Shown here: piece after piece, positions 28,139 through 37,297 of the stretch
How positions within the stretch are numbered: position 1 is the first letter of the stretch
Layout: every line of letters begins with the position of its first letter
Assembly (NCBI RefSeq): GCF_038443385.1
Contig: NZ_CP151726.1
Location: 9,052,001-9,116,000, forward strand
Direction: 5' to 3'
Origin: Stieleria varia
GTDB lineage: Bacteria > Planctomycetota > Planctomycetia > Pirellulales > Pirellulaceae
Length of the DNA: 64,000 nucleotides
The notes under the pieces: generated by a model
Seen by the model: only the letters and a program-made list of their open reading frames with translations
Databases searched by the model: none
What the model was told of the DNA's origin: nothing
Translations under genes and position numbers: made by a program

Positions 28139-28816
28139 TCAGACCAGTTTTCCGTCGAGCAGTTCTTTGCGGTCTTTCATCGCGGCGGCCAGGGCGTCGC
28201 TGTGGGTGACGGAGATCAAGATCGCTCCGTTGTCGCTTTGCAACCGTAGCAACAACTCAGTGACCGCCTCGGCTGATTTGCGGTCCAAGTTGCCCGTCGG
28301 TTCATCCGCCAAGATCAAGGTCGGCTTCATCAACAACGCCCGGGCGATCGCGACCCGCTCACGCTCGCCACCGGAGAGCTGACTGGGCAAATGGCCGCGT
28401 CGATGACCAAGTCCCACCGCCTCGATCAACTCACCGGCGCGGTCGATGTGCTCCGATCCAGGTCGACCGCCGGCCAACGTCGGCACCAATACGTTCTCGA
28501 TCACACTCAACTGGGGCAGCAGATGATGGTCTTGAAAGATGAACCCGATCTTGTGATTCCGAAACGCGGCCAACTGGGCGGCCGAATAGGAAAACGGATC
28601 GGTGCCATCGATCAGGACGGTGCCGCTGGTGGGCTGGTCGAGCGTTCCAAGGATTTGCAGGAGCGTGCTCTTGCCGCTACCGCTGGGTCCCACAATGGCC
28701 AGCGAGTCGCCACCGCTTAGCTCCAACGTGACATCCGTCAGAACTTGCAGGGGAGACTCGGTGGTGCCGAATGATTTGGAGACGTGTTGAACAGACAGTG
28801 TGGACATGGCGGACAT
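28139..28816 (-). CDS. LolD-like ABC transporter ATPase
   Basis: A 225-residue ABC ATPase of the LolD/MacB type. Walker A is GPSGSGKST, the Q-loop GFIFQDHHLLPQLSVIENV is characteristic of this group, and LSGGERERVAIARAL is the signature followed by Walker B LILADEPT. ATPases of this group power lipoprotein release or export with LolCE/MacB-type permeases, but no permease lies next to it in this window. The ATG at 28816 (another at 28807) sits one base from the tyrA stop, so translation is coupled to tyrA. Confidence 0.9.
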   Translation of the reverse strand: MSAMSTLSVQHVSKSFGTTESPLQVLTDVTLELSGGDSLAIVGPSGSGKSTLLQILGTLDQPTSGTVLIDGTDPFSYSAAQLAAFRNHKIGFIFQDHHLLPQLSVIENVLVPTLAGGRPGSEHIDRAGELIEAVGLGHRRGHLPSQLSGGERERVAIARALLMKPTLILADEPTGNLDRKSAEAVTELLLRLQSDNGAILISVTHSDALAAAMKDRKELLDGKLV

Positions 28817-28817
28817 T

Positions 28818-29690
28818 CTAGCGTGTTTCGCTTGACTGGGTTCGATCCTTGCGAGACTTTGCTGCGGCCAACCAGTCATGCAACGCCTGTTGATCAGACG
28901 CCGCGACCATTTGCTGCACTGATTGCAATTGTGCAATGACCGTACCGATCTGATCCACGATCGCTTGTGAGTTGTGCTGACAAATCGCCGTCCACATCGT
29001 GGGATCACCGGAGGCGACTCGCGTCATGTCGCTCCAACCGCTGCCCACCAATGGCAACGCCTCTTCGGCGGGCAAGCAGGCCAACAGGGACGAAATCAAG
29101 TGCGGGACATGACTGATCGCGGCGAGCTGTTGGTCGTGAATCGCTGGTGTCATTCGTACGGTCTGGCCGCCGGTCAGACGCCAAAACTGTTCGCATCGCA
29201 AAAGCCGCTCCGCCGAATTGCTCGGGCCAGGAGTGATCACGATCATCTTGTTGTCGAACAAGTCCGAGCGGCTGTGCTCTACGCCGGTCTTTTCCGAACC
29301 CGCGATCGGGTGCGCGGCAACAAACTTTTCGGCGGCACGCTGATCCTTGGCCACACTGTGAACAATCAAGGCCTTGGTGCTGCCCACGTCCGTGATCAAC
29401 GCCCCGTCATCGATGAACGGAGCCGCTTGCAGCACCATGTCGGCGATACGATCCACGGGCGATGCGACCACGACGACGTCGCAACCTTCACACGCATCGG
29501 CCAGTGAGGCGTACGCCTCTGTGACGACACCCTGTTGCAACGCCATCGCTCGCGTCTCCGGCGTTCGGCTGTAACCGACCACGTCGATTTGATGACGACG
29601 CAAGGCTCGGGCGACGCTGCCGCCGAGCAACCCGACGCCCAAGATCGCTACGCGTCGGGGGATGAAGTCTGACGCGGTATCGCTAGCCAT
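28818..29690 (-). CDS. tyrA: Prephenate/arogenate dehydrogenase
   Basis: A 290-residue TyrA enzyme, catalysing the oxidative decarboxylation that leads to tyrosine. The NAD motif is VAILGVGLLGGSVARAL, with DVGSTK and HPIAGSEKTGVEHSRSDLF following; these are standard TyrA positions. There is no fused chorismate mutase or ACT domain. The ATG at 29690 is chosen over a TTG at 29702. It lies 31 bases downstream of ribBA and one base from the LolD-like gene, so the three form a minus-strand operon. Confidence 0.92.
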   Translation of the reverse strand: MASDTASDFIPRRVAILGVGLLGGSVARALRRHQIDVVGYSRTPETRAMALQQGVVTEAYASLADACEGCDVVVVASPVDRIADMVLQAAPFIDDGALITDVGSTKALIVHSVAKDQRAAEKFVAAHPIAGSEKTGVEHSRSDLFDNKMIVITPGPSNSAERLLRCEQFWRLTGGQTVRMTPAIHDQQLAAISHVPHLISSLLACLPAEEALPLVGSGWSDMTRVASGDPTMWTAICQHNSQAIVDQIGTVIAQLQSVQQMVAASDQQALHDWLAAAKSRKDRTQSSETR

Positions 29691-29721
29691 GTCGGTGATC
29701 AAGGAGAAGAAAGTCAGGCGT

Positions 29722-30936
29722 TTAGTTCAAATCGGGCAGTTGATGGCCCATCTTCGCGCGTTTGGTCTCAAGGTACGTTTTGTTGTGTTCGTTGAACGGC
29801 GGAACGATCGGCACCTGATCGACCAAACGCAGGTCGTAACCTCGCAAGTTGAACGCTTCGGATTTCTTGGGATTGTTGGTCAACAGTCGGACGTCACGCA
29901 ACCCGAGGTCCTTGAGAATCTGTAATCCGATGCCGTAGTCTCGCATGTCTGCCTTGAAACCCAACGCATGGTTGGCTTCCACGGTATCCATGCCTTGATC
30001 CTGCAACGCATAGGCTTTGATCTTTTGGGCTAACCCGATGCCGCGGCCTTCCTGTGGCAAATAGATCAATGCTCCCCGGCCTTCTTCGCTGATCATCTTC
30101 AACGCCATGTGCAACTGATCGCCGCAGTCACAACGCAACGATGAAATCAAATCACCGGTGAAACAACTGCTGTGCATTCGTACCAGCGGTGCCGTGCCGG
30201 GCTCGCTCAAGTCACCCTGCACGATCGCGATCGGCTCCTGGGCTTCGAAATCAACCGAATAGACGATGATTTGAAAGTCGCCGTATTTCGTCGGCAATCG
30301 GGACTCGGCCGCTCGACTGACCAATTTCTCACTGACCCGCCGGTGTGCGATGAGTTGCTCGATGCTGATCATTTTGAGCGAATGTTGAGTGGCCAATGCG
30401 ACCAGTTCTGCTCGACTGGCTCGGTCACCGCTTTCCGACAAGATCTCGCACAGCACACCGGCCGGAGCGAAGCCGGCCATGCGTGCCAAGTCCATCGCAG
30501 CCTCCGTGTGCCCGGCCCGCCGCAGCACACCACCTTGCTTTGCCAGCAAGGGATAGACGTGACCGGGACGAACAAAATCGTCCACCACGCAGTCAGGTGA
30601 GGCCAGCCGCTGAATGGTCTGGCTACGCTCGGCCGCCGTGATCCCGGTCTTCGCCGTGGCGATATCGATCGGGGTCAAGAAAGCCGTCTTGAGGGGCGCG
30701 TTGTTGTCCGTGACGATCGGATTGAGGTCGATGCGTTTGCCCACGTCCGGCAAGATCGAAACGCACAACTGTCCTCTGCCGCGAAGCATGAAGTTGATGG
30801 TTTCTGGAGTCGCTTTCTCAGCCGCGCAGATGAAATCGCCTTCGTTCTCGCGATCTTCGGCATCGACAACGATCACGACTTCTCCGCTGCGGATCGCCTC
30901 AACCGCTTCGGGGACCGAATTGAGCTCAACTGGCAT
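29722..30936 (-). CDS. ribBA: Bifunctional DHBP synthase / GTP cyclohydrolase II
   Basis: A 404-residue fusion. The first half is 3,4-dihydroxy-2-butanone 4-phosphate synthase, with [22 protein letters not shown] and [25 protein letters not shown]. The second half is GTP cyclohydrolase II, with the zinc site C-x10-CDC ([20 protein letters not shown]) and [20 protein letters not shown]. It makes two riboflavin precursors. The ATG at 30936 begins the DHBP part; upstream in-frame codons lack family sequence. A TATAAT lies upstream on the minus strand; no FMN riboswitch was recognised. Confidence 0.95.
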   Translation of the reverse strand: MPVELNSVPEAVEAIRSGEVVIVVDAEDRENEGDFICAAEKATPETINFMLRGRGQLCVSILPDVGKRIDLNPIVTDNNAPLKTAFLTPIDIATAKTGITAAERSQTIQRLASPDCVVDDFVRPGHVYPLLAKQGGVLRRAGHTEAAMDLARMAGFAPAGVLCEILSESGDRASRAELVALATQHSLKMISIEQLIAHRRVSEKLVSRAAESRLPTKYGDFQIIVYSVDFEAQEPIAIVQGDLSEPGTAPLVRMHSSCFTGDLISSLRCDCGDQLHMALKMISEEGRGALIYLPQEGRGIGLAQKIKAYALQDQGMDTVEANHALGFKADMRDYGIGLQILKDLGLRDVRLLTNNPKKSEAFNLRGYDLRLVDQVPIVPPFNEHNKTYLETKRAKMGHQLPDLN

Positions 30937-31068
30937 AATGAGTCTGTCTATCAGGTGGGGGGGAACCGAAGCTTCGATTGATCTGTTCGATTCCGTAAGA
31001 TGTCTGCGTATTATACGACGGTGGGAAATCTGTCCCACCTCCCGCAATCTCGTTTTATTCAGTGCCCA

Positions 31069-32013
31069 ATGACCGTGTTTTCTCGATTGATCGCCCCAGC
31101 GGACTCGCTACGGACACTCGTCGCGGCCGTTTTGTTCGTCACTCTGCTGCTTTCCTCCTCTGACGCTCAGGAGGTTGCCCCGGCCAACGAAACAGATCAA
31201 GCCGGCATCCGAGTCCTCACCGACCAACAATATGGCGAGAACTTGGATGGCTATGGTGTGTGCGACGTCTATTTACCCGCCACCAAAGCACCCGCGACAG
31301 GATACCCGGTGGTGATGATCGTCCACGGCGGTGGTTGGATCAGTGGCGACAAATGGACCGTGGAAGGCTACGCACGCGTGCTCGCCAAAGCCGGCTATGC
31401 AGCCATCACCATCAACTATCGCCTTTCACCCAAGCACAAGTTTCCCGCGCCGCTGGATGATGTGCGTCAAGCTCTGGTCTGGTGCACCGCCAACGCGAAA
31501 AAGTTCTCGTGGGACTGTTCCCGCGTCGGCTTGTTCGGTTACTCCGCCGGCGGTCACCTCTCGCTCTTGGCCGGATTGCTCAGCGAACGGCCATTCGATG
31601 AAGTCCAACCGACGACGACTTGGCCCAAGGATGACCAGCGGTGGAGTCAGATGCCGAGCATCAAAGCGGTCTGCGCGGGCGGGCCTCCCTGCGACTTTCG
31701 TACTCTGCCGCTGGACAACACCGCACTTTCCTACTTCTTGGGTGGGTCTCGGCGAGAAAAACCGCAAGTCTACGAAGTCGCCTCGCCGATCACCCATGTC
31801 TCTCCCAAAGCTCCGCCAGTGCAACTGATTCACGGAGACAAGGACGCCATGGTCTCCATCTCCAACAGCCAGGACATGCTCAAGGCACTGACCGCCGCCG
31901 GCGTCGACGCGAGAATGAAAACGATCGCCAACCAAGGTCATATGCTGACCTTCATGAACCAGTTGACCAGCCAAACCATGCTCGGATTCTTTGACGAAGT
32001 CCTGCGTAAGTAA
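31069..32013 (+). CDS. Secreted alpha/beta-hydrolase (esterase-like)
   Basis: A 314-residue protein starting at ATG 31069 with a signal peptide ending near residue 33. The oxyanion motif HGGGW is at 86-90 and the nucleophile elbow GYSAGG has Ser159. The acid is likely in HGDKDAMVS and the His in NQGHMLTF. This pattern is that of BD-FAE/acetylxylan-type or generic carboxylesterases (COG0657). It is secreted, so its substrate is likely external polymer or ester. It diverges from ribBA, whose start lies 132 bases away. Confidence 0.88.
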   Translation: MTVFSRLIAPADSLRTLVAAVLFVTLLLSSSDAQEVAPANETDQAGIRVLTDQQYGENLDGYGVCDVYLPATKAPATGYPVVMIVHGGGWISGDKWTVEGYARVLAKAGYAAITINYRLSPKHKFPAPLDDVRQALVWCTANAKKFSWDCSRVGLFGYSAGGHLSLLAGLLSERPFDEVQPTTTWPKDDQRWSQMPSIKAVCAGGPPCDFRTLPLDNTALSYFLGGSRREKPQVYEVASPITHVSPKAPPVQLIHGDKDAMVSISNSQDMLKALTAAGVDARMKTIANQGHMLTFMNQLTSQTMLGFFDEVLRK

Positions 32014-32032
32014 CGCCGGTCATCTCACCGCG

Positions 32033-32659
32033 TCAGAACGACTTGGCGATCGACTCCGCCCGCTCAATCGCTTTGGCCTCCGTCTTCGCCACTTCGTCGG
32101 CAGCCGCCAGCGTTGGTTCCACCAAGACCGACTGGATGTCGGTGAAGCCGATGAATCCCAGCAGCAAATCCATGTAGCTCTTCTGCAAATCCATGCCCTT
32201 TGCATCGCCGCTACCATAAGCACCACCGCGAGCGTAAATCACAGTGACGGGCTTTCCCGTGACCAAACCGCTGTAGCCGCTCTCGGGTGAAAAACTGAAG
32301 GTCTGGCCGGGCTGCGCCAACACGTCGATGTAATGCTTCAGCTTGTACGGAATCCCGAAATTCCACATCGGTAAACTGATCACGTACTTGTCGGCTGACT
32401 TGAACTCGTCGCACACATCCACCACCGCCTGCCACGCACGCTGTTGGTCGGCATCAAAATCCTGCCCGTGCAAGACTTGATACTTGGCGTCGATCGTATA
32501 GCCGTCAAATTCCGGCAGCGACTTTTCCCACAAATCAATTGTCATGATCTCGTCATCGGGATGAGCCGCCTGATACGCCTTCAAAAACGCTTTCGCGGTG
32601 GCGATCGACTTTGAACGTTCTTTACGAGGTGATGATTCGATGTAAAGCAGCTTGGACAT
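32033..32659 (-). CDS. azoR: FMN-dependent NADH-azoreductase
   Basis: A 208-residue flavodoxin-like protein: KLLYIESSPRKERSKS at the N-terminus, PMWNFGIPYKLKHYIDVL in the middle (AzoR hallmark) and GKPVTVIYARGGAYGSG. AzoR enzymes reduce azo compounds and quinones by two electrons. The start has GGAGACACCT upstream. It is last in a run marR, pirin, azoR on the minus strand, a setting typical of quinone or electrophile defence. Confidence 0.93.
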   Translation of the reverse strand: MSKLLYIESSPRKERSKSIATAKAFLKAYQAAHPDDEIMTIDLWEKSLPEFDGYTIDAKYQVLHGQDFDADQQRAWQAVVDVCDEFKSADKYVISLPMWNFGIPYKLKHYIDVLAQPGQTFSFSPESGYSGLVTGKPVTVIYARGGAYGSGDAKGMDLQKSYMDLLLGFIGFTDIQSVLVEPTLAAADEVAKTEAKAIERAESIAKSF

Positions 32660-32747
32660 AGGTGTCTCCTGTTTTGTGGCGGTAAGGTGTTTTAAAAAAG
32701 CAAGTGAATACGGCGCGGTCGGTTACTCAATCTCGGTCACTCAATCA

Positions 32748-33548
32748 TTAGGCCAAGTCAAATAGCAATGCGTCGCTCGACTCAGCGGCTTGGACACTCA
32801 ACGCGGTTGCACGACTGGTGGCGACCGCGTCCCCGCTTTCCAATCGCGTTCCGTTGACAATCAATGCCCCGCGAGCGACTTGCAACCATGCGTGTCGGCC
32901 ACGCTCAACGGTGAACTCAATGTTGCGACCTTGCGTCAAATGGGTCGCATAGATCGAGGCGTCTTGATGAATCGACACGGATGCATCGCTGCCTTCCGGA
33001 CCGGCAATCTTTTTCCACTGATCAAGCTTTTCCTCCAAGACGACTTTGTTATCGCTGTATCGTGGACGAACGCCCCGCATCGCGGGCTCGATCCAGATCT
33101 GCAGGAAATGATTAGCCTGACTTGCCGAGGGATTGAACTCGCTGTGCGTGATCCCCGTTCCGGCCGACATCATCTGGATGTCCTCTGACCCGATGATCGC
33201 CCCCTGCCCCGTGCTGTCTTTGTGCTGCAACGCACCCTCCAAGACATACGAGATGATCTCCATGTCCCGGTGCGGATGGGTCGGAAAACCGCGTCCGGCC
33301 GCGATCTTGTCGTCGTTGATGACTCGCAAAGACCGAAAACCCATGTGACGCTGGTCGTAGTAGCCGCCAAACGAGAATGAGTGAAAACTCTGTAGCCATC
33401 CCAAGTCAGTGTGCCCTCGTTCAGCCGCCTGACGAACCAGCAAATCGACTTGGCCAGCTGATTGCGAGAAAGCCGATCCCGTGTTCGTGGCGACGTGAAT
33501 CAAACCAGCCGCGGTGACCGACAATGCGTTTCTGCGAGAAGCGTTCAT
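32748..33548 (-). CDS. Pirin-family protein with twin-arginine-like leader
   Basis: A 266-residue cupin protein of the pirin/quercetinase group. The metal-site pattern is FPTHPHRDMEIISYVLEG...HKDS and then GTGITHSEFN; the second cupin half is degenerate, as usual. Unusually, residues 1-30 (MNASRRNALSVTAAGLIHVA) look like a twin-arginine or lipid-type leader, although most pirins are cytoplasmic. The ATG at 33548 has GGAG upstream. It lies between marR and azoR, and an 18-bp palindrome (33602-33619) precedes it. Confidence 0.88.
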   Translation of the reverse strand: MNASRRNALSVTAAGLIHVATNTGSAFSQSAGQVDLLVRQAAERGHTDLGWLQSFHSFSFGGYYDQRHMGFRSLRVINDDKIAAGRGFPTHPHRDMEIISYVLEGALQHKDSTGQGAIIGSEDIQMMSAGTGITHSEFNPSASQANHFLQIWIEPAMRGVRPRYSDNKVVLEEKLDQWKKIAGPEGSDASVSIHQDASIYATHLTQGRNIEFTVERGRHAWLQVARGALIVNGTRLESGDAVATSRATALSVQAAESSDALLFDLA

Positions 33549-33601
33549 GACGCATGCTCCAAAGGAAATTTCGAAAGTGACAAGCTGTTCACTGCGGCCA
33601 C

Positions 33602-33619
33602 TAGCTTACATGTCAACTA
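33602..33619. promoter_or_regulatory. Likely MarR operator before pirin gene
   Basis: TAGCTTACATGTCAACTA is an imperfect palindrome. It matches TAGTTTACATGTTAACTA at 34137-34154, upstream of marR, in 16 of 18 positions. It sits 54-71 bases before the pirin start and just after the marR stop, which would allow separate control of pirin and azoR. Confidence 0.75.
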
Positions 33620-33635
33620 ATGGCTTAAAAAAAAT

Positions 33636-34106
33636 CTACTGCGGGACTCCCGCACGCGCACGCTCCAGTATTCGAATCAACGTCTTCATGTCCGCCTTAC
33701 TGACGCCGCCAAGCAATACCGCATGCAAATCCAGGATGGGTTGATCCAGCTTCTTCAACAACCGTGTCCCCGACGTGGTCAAATCGATCACATAAACGCG
33801 TCGATCCTGCTCTGACTGTGTTTTGGTGATGTGCCCCAATCCCAACAGTTGGTCCACCACGCGGGTGATCGCTGGGGCAACCTGGATCATTCGGTCCGCA
33901 ACCTCCAGGCAGGGCATCGGTTCACCTTCACCCCGCAAAATACGTAGCACGTTGTATTGCGAGAGCGTCAATCCATGCTCACGCAGCAGCCTCGCAAAAC
34001 GATTTTCCAGCAAATCGCTTGTCCGAAAAATCGCCAAGGTGGCTTCCTGCTCGACTGAATCGAACGGGCCTCGCTTGCGAAGTTCATCTTTCAGGGTTGA
34101 TGACAT
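33636..34106 (-). CDS. MarR-family transcriptional regulator
   Basis: A 156-residue winged-helix regulator. The MarR core is GLTLSQYNVLRILRGEGEPMPCLEVADRM, recognition helix and wing QVAPAITRVVDQLLGLGHITKTQSEQDRRVYVIDLTTSG. A Cys in the recognition-helix lead-in (MPCLEV) is a candidate redox sensor. It leads the marR, pirin, azoR run; the two matching palindromes suggest that it represses itself and pirin-azoR until it meets quinones or oxidants. Confidence 0.92.
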   Translation of the reverse strand: MSSTLKDELRKRGPFDSVEQEATLAIFRTSDLLENRFARLLREHGLTLSQYNVLRILRGEGEPMPCLEVADRMIQVAPAITRVVDQLLGLGHITKTQSEQDRRVYVIDLTTSGTRLLKKLDQPILDLHAVLLGGVSKADMKTLIRILERARAGVPQ

Positions 34107-34136
34107 CGACCGCTCCAGAACTGGAAATGACCCATT

Positions 34137-34154
34137 TAGTTTACATGTTAACTA
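34137..34154. promoter_or_regulatory. Likely MarR operator before marR
   Basis: TAGTTTACATGTTAACTA, 31-48 bases upstream of the marR start, is near-perfectly palindromic around ACATGT. Its twin lies at 33602-33619. Confidence 0.78.
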
Positions 34155-34170
34155 TCGGCGAGTCAAGGGC

Positions 34171-37100
34171 TCATTCTTGAGCAGAAGCGTTCCTGTACAA
34201 CAGCATCACAGGCTCTTCGGCGACTCCCACCCTCGCCGTACCGTCTTGAACTGCAATCTGCCCGCGTTGCCCGTCGATCCGAATGGTCTCCACCTCGGCT
34301 TCGACCGGGACGCCGATCGTGATTTCCGTCTCCTTTGTATCGTTCCAGGCCACCACCAGCGTTTCGCCGGCATCATTTTGGAAGACAAACACCTGTGAAC
34401 CATCCTCACGTTGGTCTTCACGGACAAAACGCTTGTCGGTCAATGCGTTGATCATGTTGTAGTAAGCGATCGCGTCCAAGCGAGGGTTGTAGTTGTTGAA
34501 CTTGCAATCAAACACGCAGTGTGAATCACCAAATTGCCCCCTCGCTCGGCCTTTGGGATCTGGATACTGAATGGTGAACCAACTCACCGTCTTACCACCT
34601 TCGGCAAAGAAGACGGTGCACTTCTTGATCAATTCGATCGCCACCGCCAATCGAGTCTGACCTTGGCTGTTGAGCCCCAGTTCGGTCGAGTGAATCGGTT
34701 TGACGGCGTCATATTTTTTCATCAACTCGCGGTACTGCCGCATGACTTTGCGGACGGAGGTGTAATGTTCATAAACGTGAAAATCGTATGAGTCGAGGTA
34801 TTCTTGGTAGCCGGCCTGAAAGTATTCTTCGTTGGGCTCGACCGATGTCCCGATGACTTCGATGTTCGGGTCAAACGCTTTGACTGATTCGTAGATCGCC
34901 TTGTAGGCCTTCACATTGTCCAGCACCTTTTGCCCCGTACCGTGCGGCTCGTTTCCTTGCGCGATCATCGCCAACCCGCGGTCCGCGTAGGCCTTGAGAA
35001 AGTTGGTCATGCCTCGACGCAAAGATTCTTCGCTGACTTTTGCGAACCCATTGCGTTCGACTTCGGAAGCCGGCGTTCCCGTGACCCACTTTGCGCCGAG
35101 CTTCTCACAAACCTCGAGACCCGGCAGGTGCGGCCGATAGGGAGGTTCGTTGGACCAGCCACCCCACACGCCCATCATTCTGATTCCGAGTCGATCGGCG
35201 AGGAGAAAGTAGTCGCCGATACGGCTGTCCCAATTCCTGATCGTGAAGGGAATCTTTTCTGGCTCAAACTGCTTCGCGGCCGCCTCGGGCAAGATCGCGA
35301 AACCGCAGAACTCCGCTGCATCGGCTCCCAATCCCTGAGGCACCGCGACGTGCAGTTCATAGAACTGTCCGACGTTCAGCTTCTCTGCAGGCAGTGTCAC
35401 CGACGTAGTGTATGCGTTGCCGCCACTAGAACGCGTCAGCTTTGATTCTGACAGCGACAAAACGTCGTCGCCTCGGTAGTCACGTACACTGCATCGAATC
35501 CACTGATCCGCGGGCGATAGTGGCTTGGCCGTATTGACCGTGAACTGAAACGCGAGCGGATCGTTTGGCAGGAACAGATTGCCGACGGCTGCGGTCGCGA
35601 TGCGAATGTCCTTGACCGTTTGCTCCAATGGTTGGACTTCCAAGCGACTCATCGTGATGTCGTCGATGTAGAACTCTCCGTAGGTCTTTTTCAGTTCTAC
35701 ACGCAGCCTCGCCATGGTTGTTTCTTCAGACACAGCAACCGTTGCGTCCTTTTCCGACCAGTCTGAATCGCCAAAGGTAATGCCTAGCGGAATCGTATCG
35801 ACGGCGTGTCCCGATGCGTCTGCAAGCTCCAGTGTGACGGCGACGTGAAAGGAGTTGTCTGGTGAATGCAGTGCCGACTTGGTGCGGTACCGAATGATGT
35901 GCTGCCCGCGTCGCACAGGAAACCAAGGGCTGGTCGCGATGGTCGGTGTCTGCAAATCGTCCAGCGTTCGATGCAGGTGCATCGCTTTCCCGCCTTTTCC
36001 CGCCTCCGCTAGCGAAACACCGCCTTGGGGGATCCAAACCGAACCGGACGCTTCAAAGTCATCGGACCAAGACGCCGCGGATTCTTGGGCTTCTACGATC
36101 ACGTCGGCTTGGATGTCTGCGATTTCCAACTTCATGGGCCCACCGTCAGACGATGCGGTCGACAGCATCAGCTCAATCAACGTGAGCGCCCCGTGCCACT
36201 GACCGTCGTTTGCACCCGCCCAGTGTTCACCGCCAGCGATCTCTGTCGGATCCAATTCCACGGTGTGCCACTGTCCATCCGAACTGACTTTCAATCCTCC
36301 CCGCTGGTGACATTGTCCCGTTTCATCGACGAGACGGAGCGAATACTGACTGACGTTCTCGCCTTTCAGTTTCAATCGAATCATCTTTGTCGTTTTAACG
36401 GCCGAGGAATTCAATCGCTGTCGCACGCCCACGTACCGACCACCGCCGGAGAAATCGGCAGCCAACTGCAAGGCACGATTTTGGTCCGACGTTTCTATCA
36501 CCTTCAGTCCGCCGGTGGCACCTTTGAATTCATCCCCATTGTTGTACTCCCAATTGCCGGTCCCTGATTCGCCAAATTCATCCAGTCGGATTGTTGCAGC
36601 CACTTCCGTCTTGGGTGGCGTCGGAATCACCGTAACATCGCGGATCGCGATGCTGCCCTCACGCAGTGTTTCTTTGCCAGCGAGAATCACGAACAGCTTC
36701 AAGGGTTGATGCCAGCGTCCGTCATTGGCGCCGCTCCATTTTTCGTATCTCGACACAATGTCCATCGGCGATCCGGCTTCCAACGAGGCAAAGTACCTGG
36801 CGACGGGGAACGTGTATCGCTGCCAGCCGCCTTTGTCGTTGAGTCGGATATCGAGTTGGTGGCATTGCCCAGTGCCATCGATCAATCGCGTTGTGACTTT
36901 GCCGATGCCAGCGGGAACCTTGATGTCAAACGCGATGCTATCGATTGAGATGTCGGGCAATGACTTGGCGGCTTGCACATAGTTGCCGCCGCCGGAAAAG
37001 TCGCCGTGCAGGACCAACGTCGGGGGCGAGCTGCCGGGTTGCAGCTCAAGATTGCCAACCGCACCCGGAAACTCTTGCCCGTTGTCGAACGTCCAACCGC

Positions 37101-37224
37101 CCATTGGTTTTTCGGCGTCGATTAGAGCCATTCGTCCATCGGCAGCAAATGCCGTTTTAGCAATCAGCACGACGAATAAGACGAGCAAACCCAAGACGCG
37201 AGGAATCGCGTGTGGAGTATTCAT
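34171..37224 (-). CDS. Secreted clan GH-A-like glycoside hydrolase, multi-domain
   Basis: A 1017-residue secreted protein (signal peptide 1-27). Two similar modules come first, about 40-190 and 215-375, sharing DFSGGGNYV/DFSGGGRYV, DGTGQCHQ/DETGQCHQ and WSGANDGRWH/WAGANDGQWH. A third beta-sandwich module lies about 385-540. The catalytic TIM barrel spans about 650-950. It has GNEPHG with the proposed acid/base Glu759 and HSTELGL with the proposed nucleophile Glu848, the clan GH-A pattern. The modules are probably carbohydrate-binding. Substrate is unknown. Confidence 0.83.
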   Translation of the reverse strand: MNTPHAIPRVLGLLVLFVVLIAKTAFAADGRMALIDAEKPMGGWTFDNGQEFPGAVGNLELQPGSSPPTLVLHGDFSGGGNYVQAAKSLPDISIDSIAFDIKVPAGIGKVTTRLIDGTGQCHQLDIRLNDKGGWQRYTFPVARYFASLEAGSPMDIVSRYEKWSGANDGRWHQPLKLFVILAGKETLREGSIAIRDVTVIPTPPKTEVAATIRLDEFGESGTGNWEYNNGDEFKGATGGLKVIETSDQNRALQLAADFSGGGRYVGVRQRLNSSAVKTTKMIRLKLKGENVSQYSLRLVDETGQCHQRGGLKVSSDGQWHTVELDPTEIAGGEHWAGANDGQWHGALTLIELMLSTASSDGGPMKLEIADIQADVIVEAQESAASWSDDFEASGSVWIPQGGVSLAEAGKGGKAMHLHRTLDDLQTPTIATSPWFPVRRGQHIIRYRTKSALHSPDNSFHVAVTLELADASGHAVDTIPLGITFGDSDWSEKDATVAVSEETTMARLRVELKKTYGEFYIDDITMSRLEVQPLEQTVKDIRIATAAVGNLFLPNDPLAFQFTVNTAKPLSPADQWIRCSVRDYRGDDVLSLSESKLTRSSGGNAYTTSVTLPAEKLNVGQFYELHVAVPQGLGADAAEFCGFAILPEAAAKQFEPEKIPFTIRNWDSRIGDYFLLADRLGIRMMGVWGGWSNEPPYRPHLPGLEVCEKLGAKWVTGTPASEVERNGFAKVSEESLRRGMTNFLKAYADRGLAMIAQGNEPHGTGQKVLDNVKAYKAIYESVKAFDPNIEVIGTSVEPNEEYFQAGYQEYLDSYDFHVYEHYTSVRKVMRQYRELMKKYDAVKPIHSTELGLNSQGQTRLAVAIELIKKCTVFFAEGGKTVSWFTIQYPDPKGRARGQFGDSHCVFDCKFNNYNPRLDAIAYYNMINALTDKRFVREDQREDGSQVFVFQNDAGETLVVAWNDTKETEITIGVPVEAEVETIRIDGQRGQIAVQDGTARVGVAEEPVMLLYRNASAQE

Positions 37225-37297
37225 GACGGTGACCGGTTGATGTGATGAAGTGACCCGTGGTGGACGTCTAAGAGTTTACTTCAGATCACATCATTCA

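Noticed and set aside
30937-31068. Possible FMN riboswitch before ribBA
   Set aside because: The region is only about 130 bp, shared with a divergent gene, and lacks the conserved RFN-element blocks. Only a TATAAT and a small GTGGGA/TCCCAC stem were seen.
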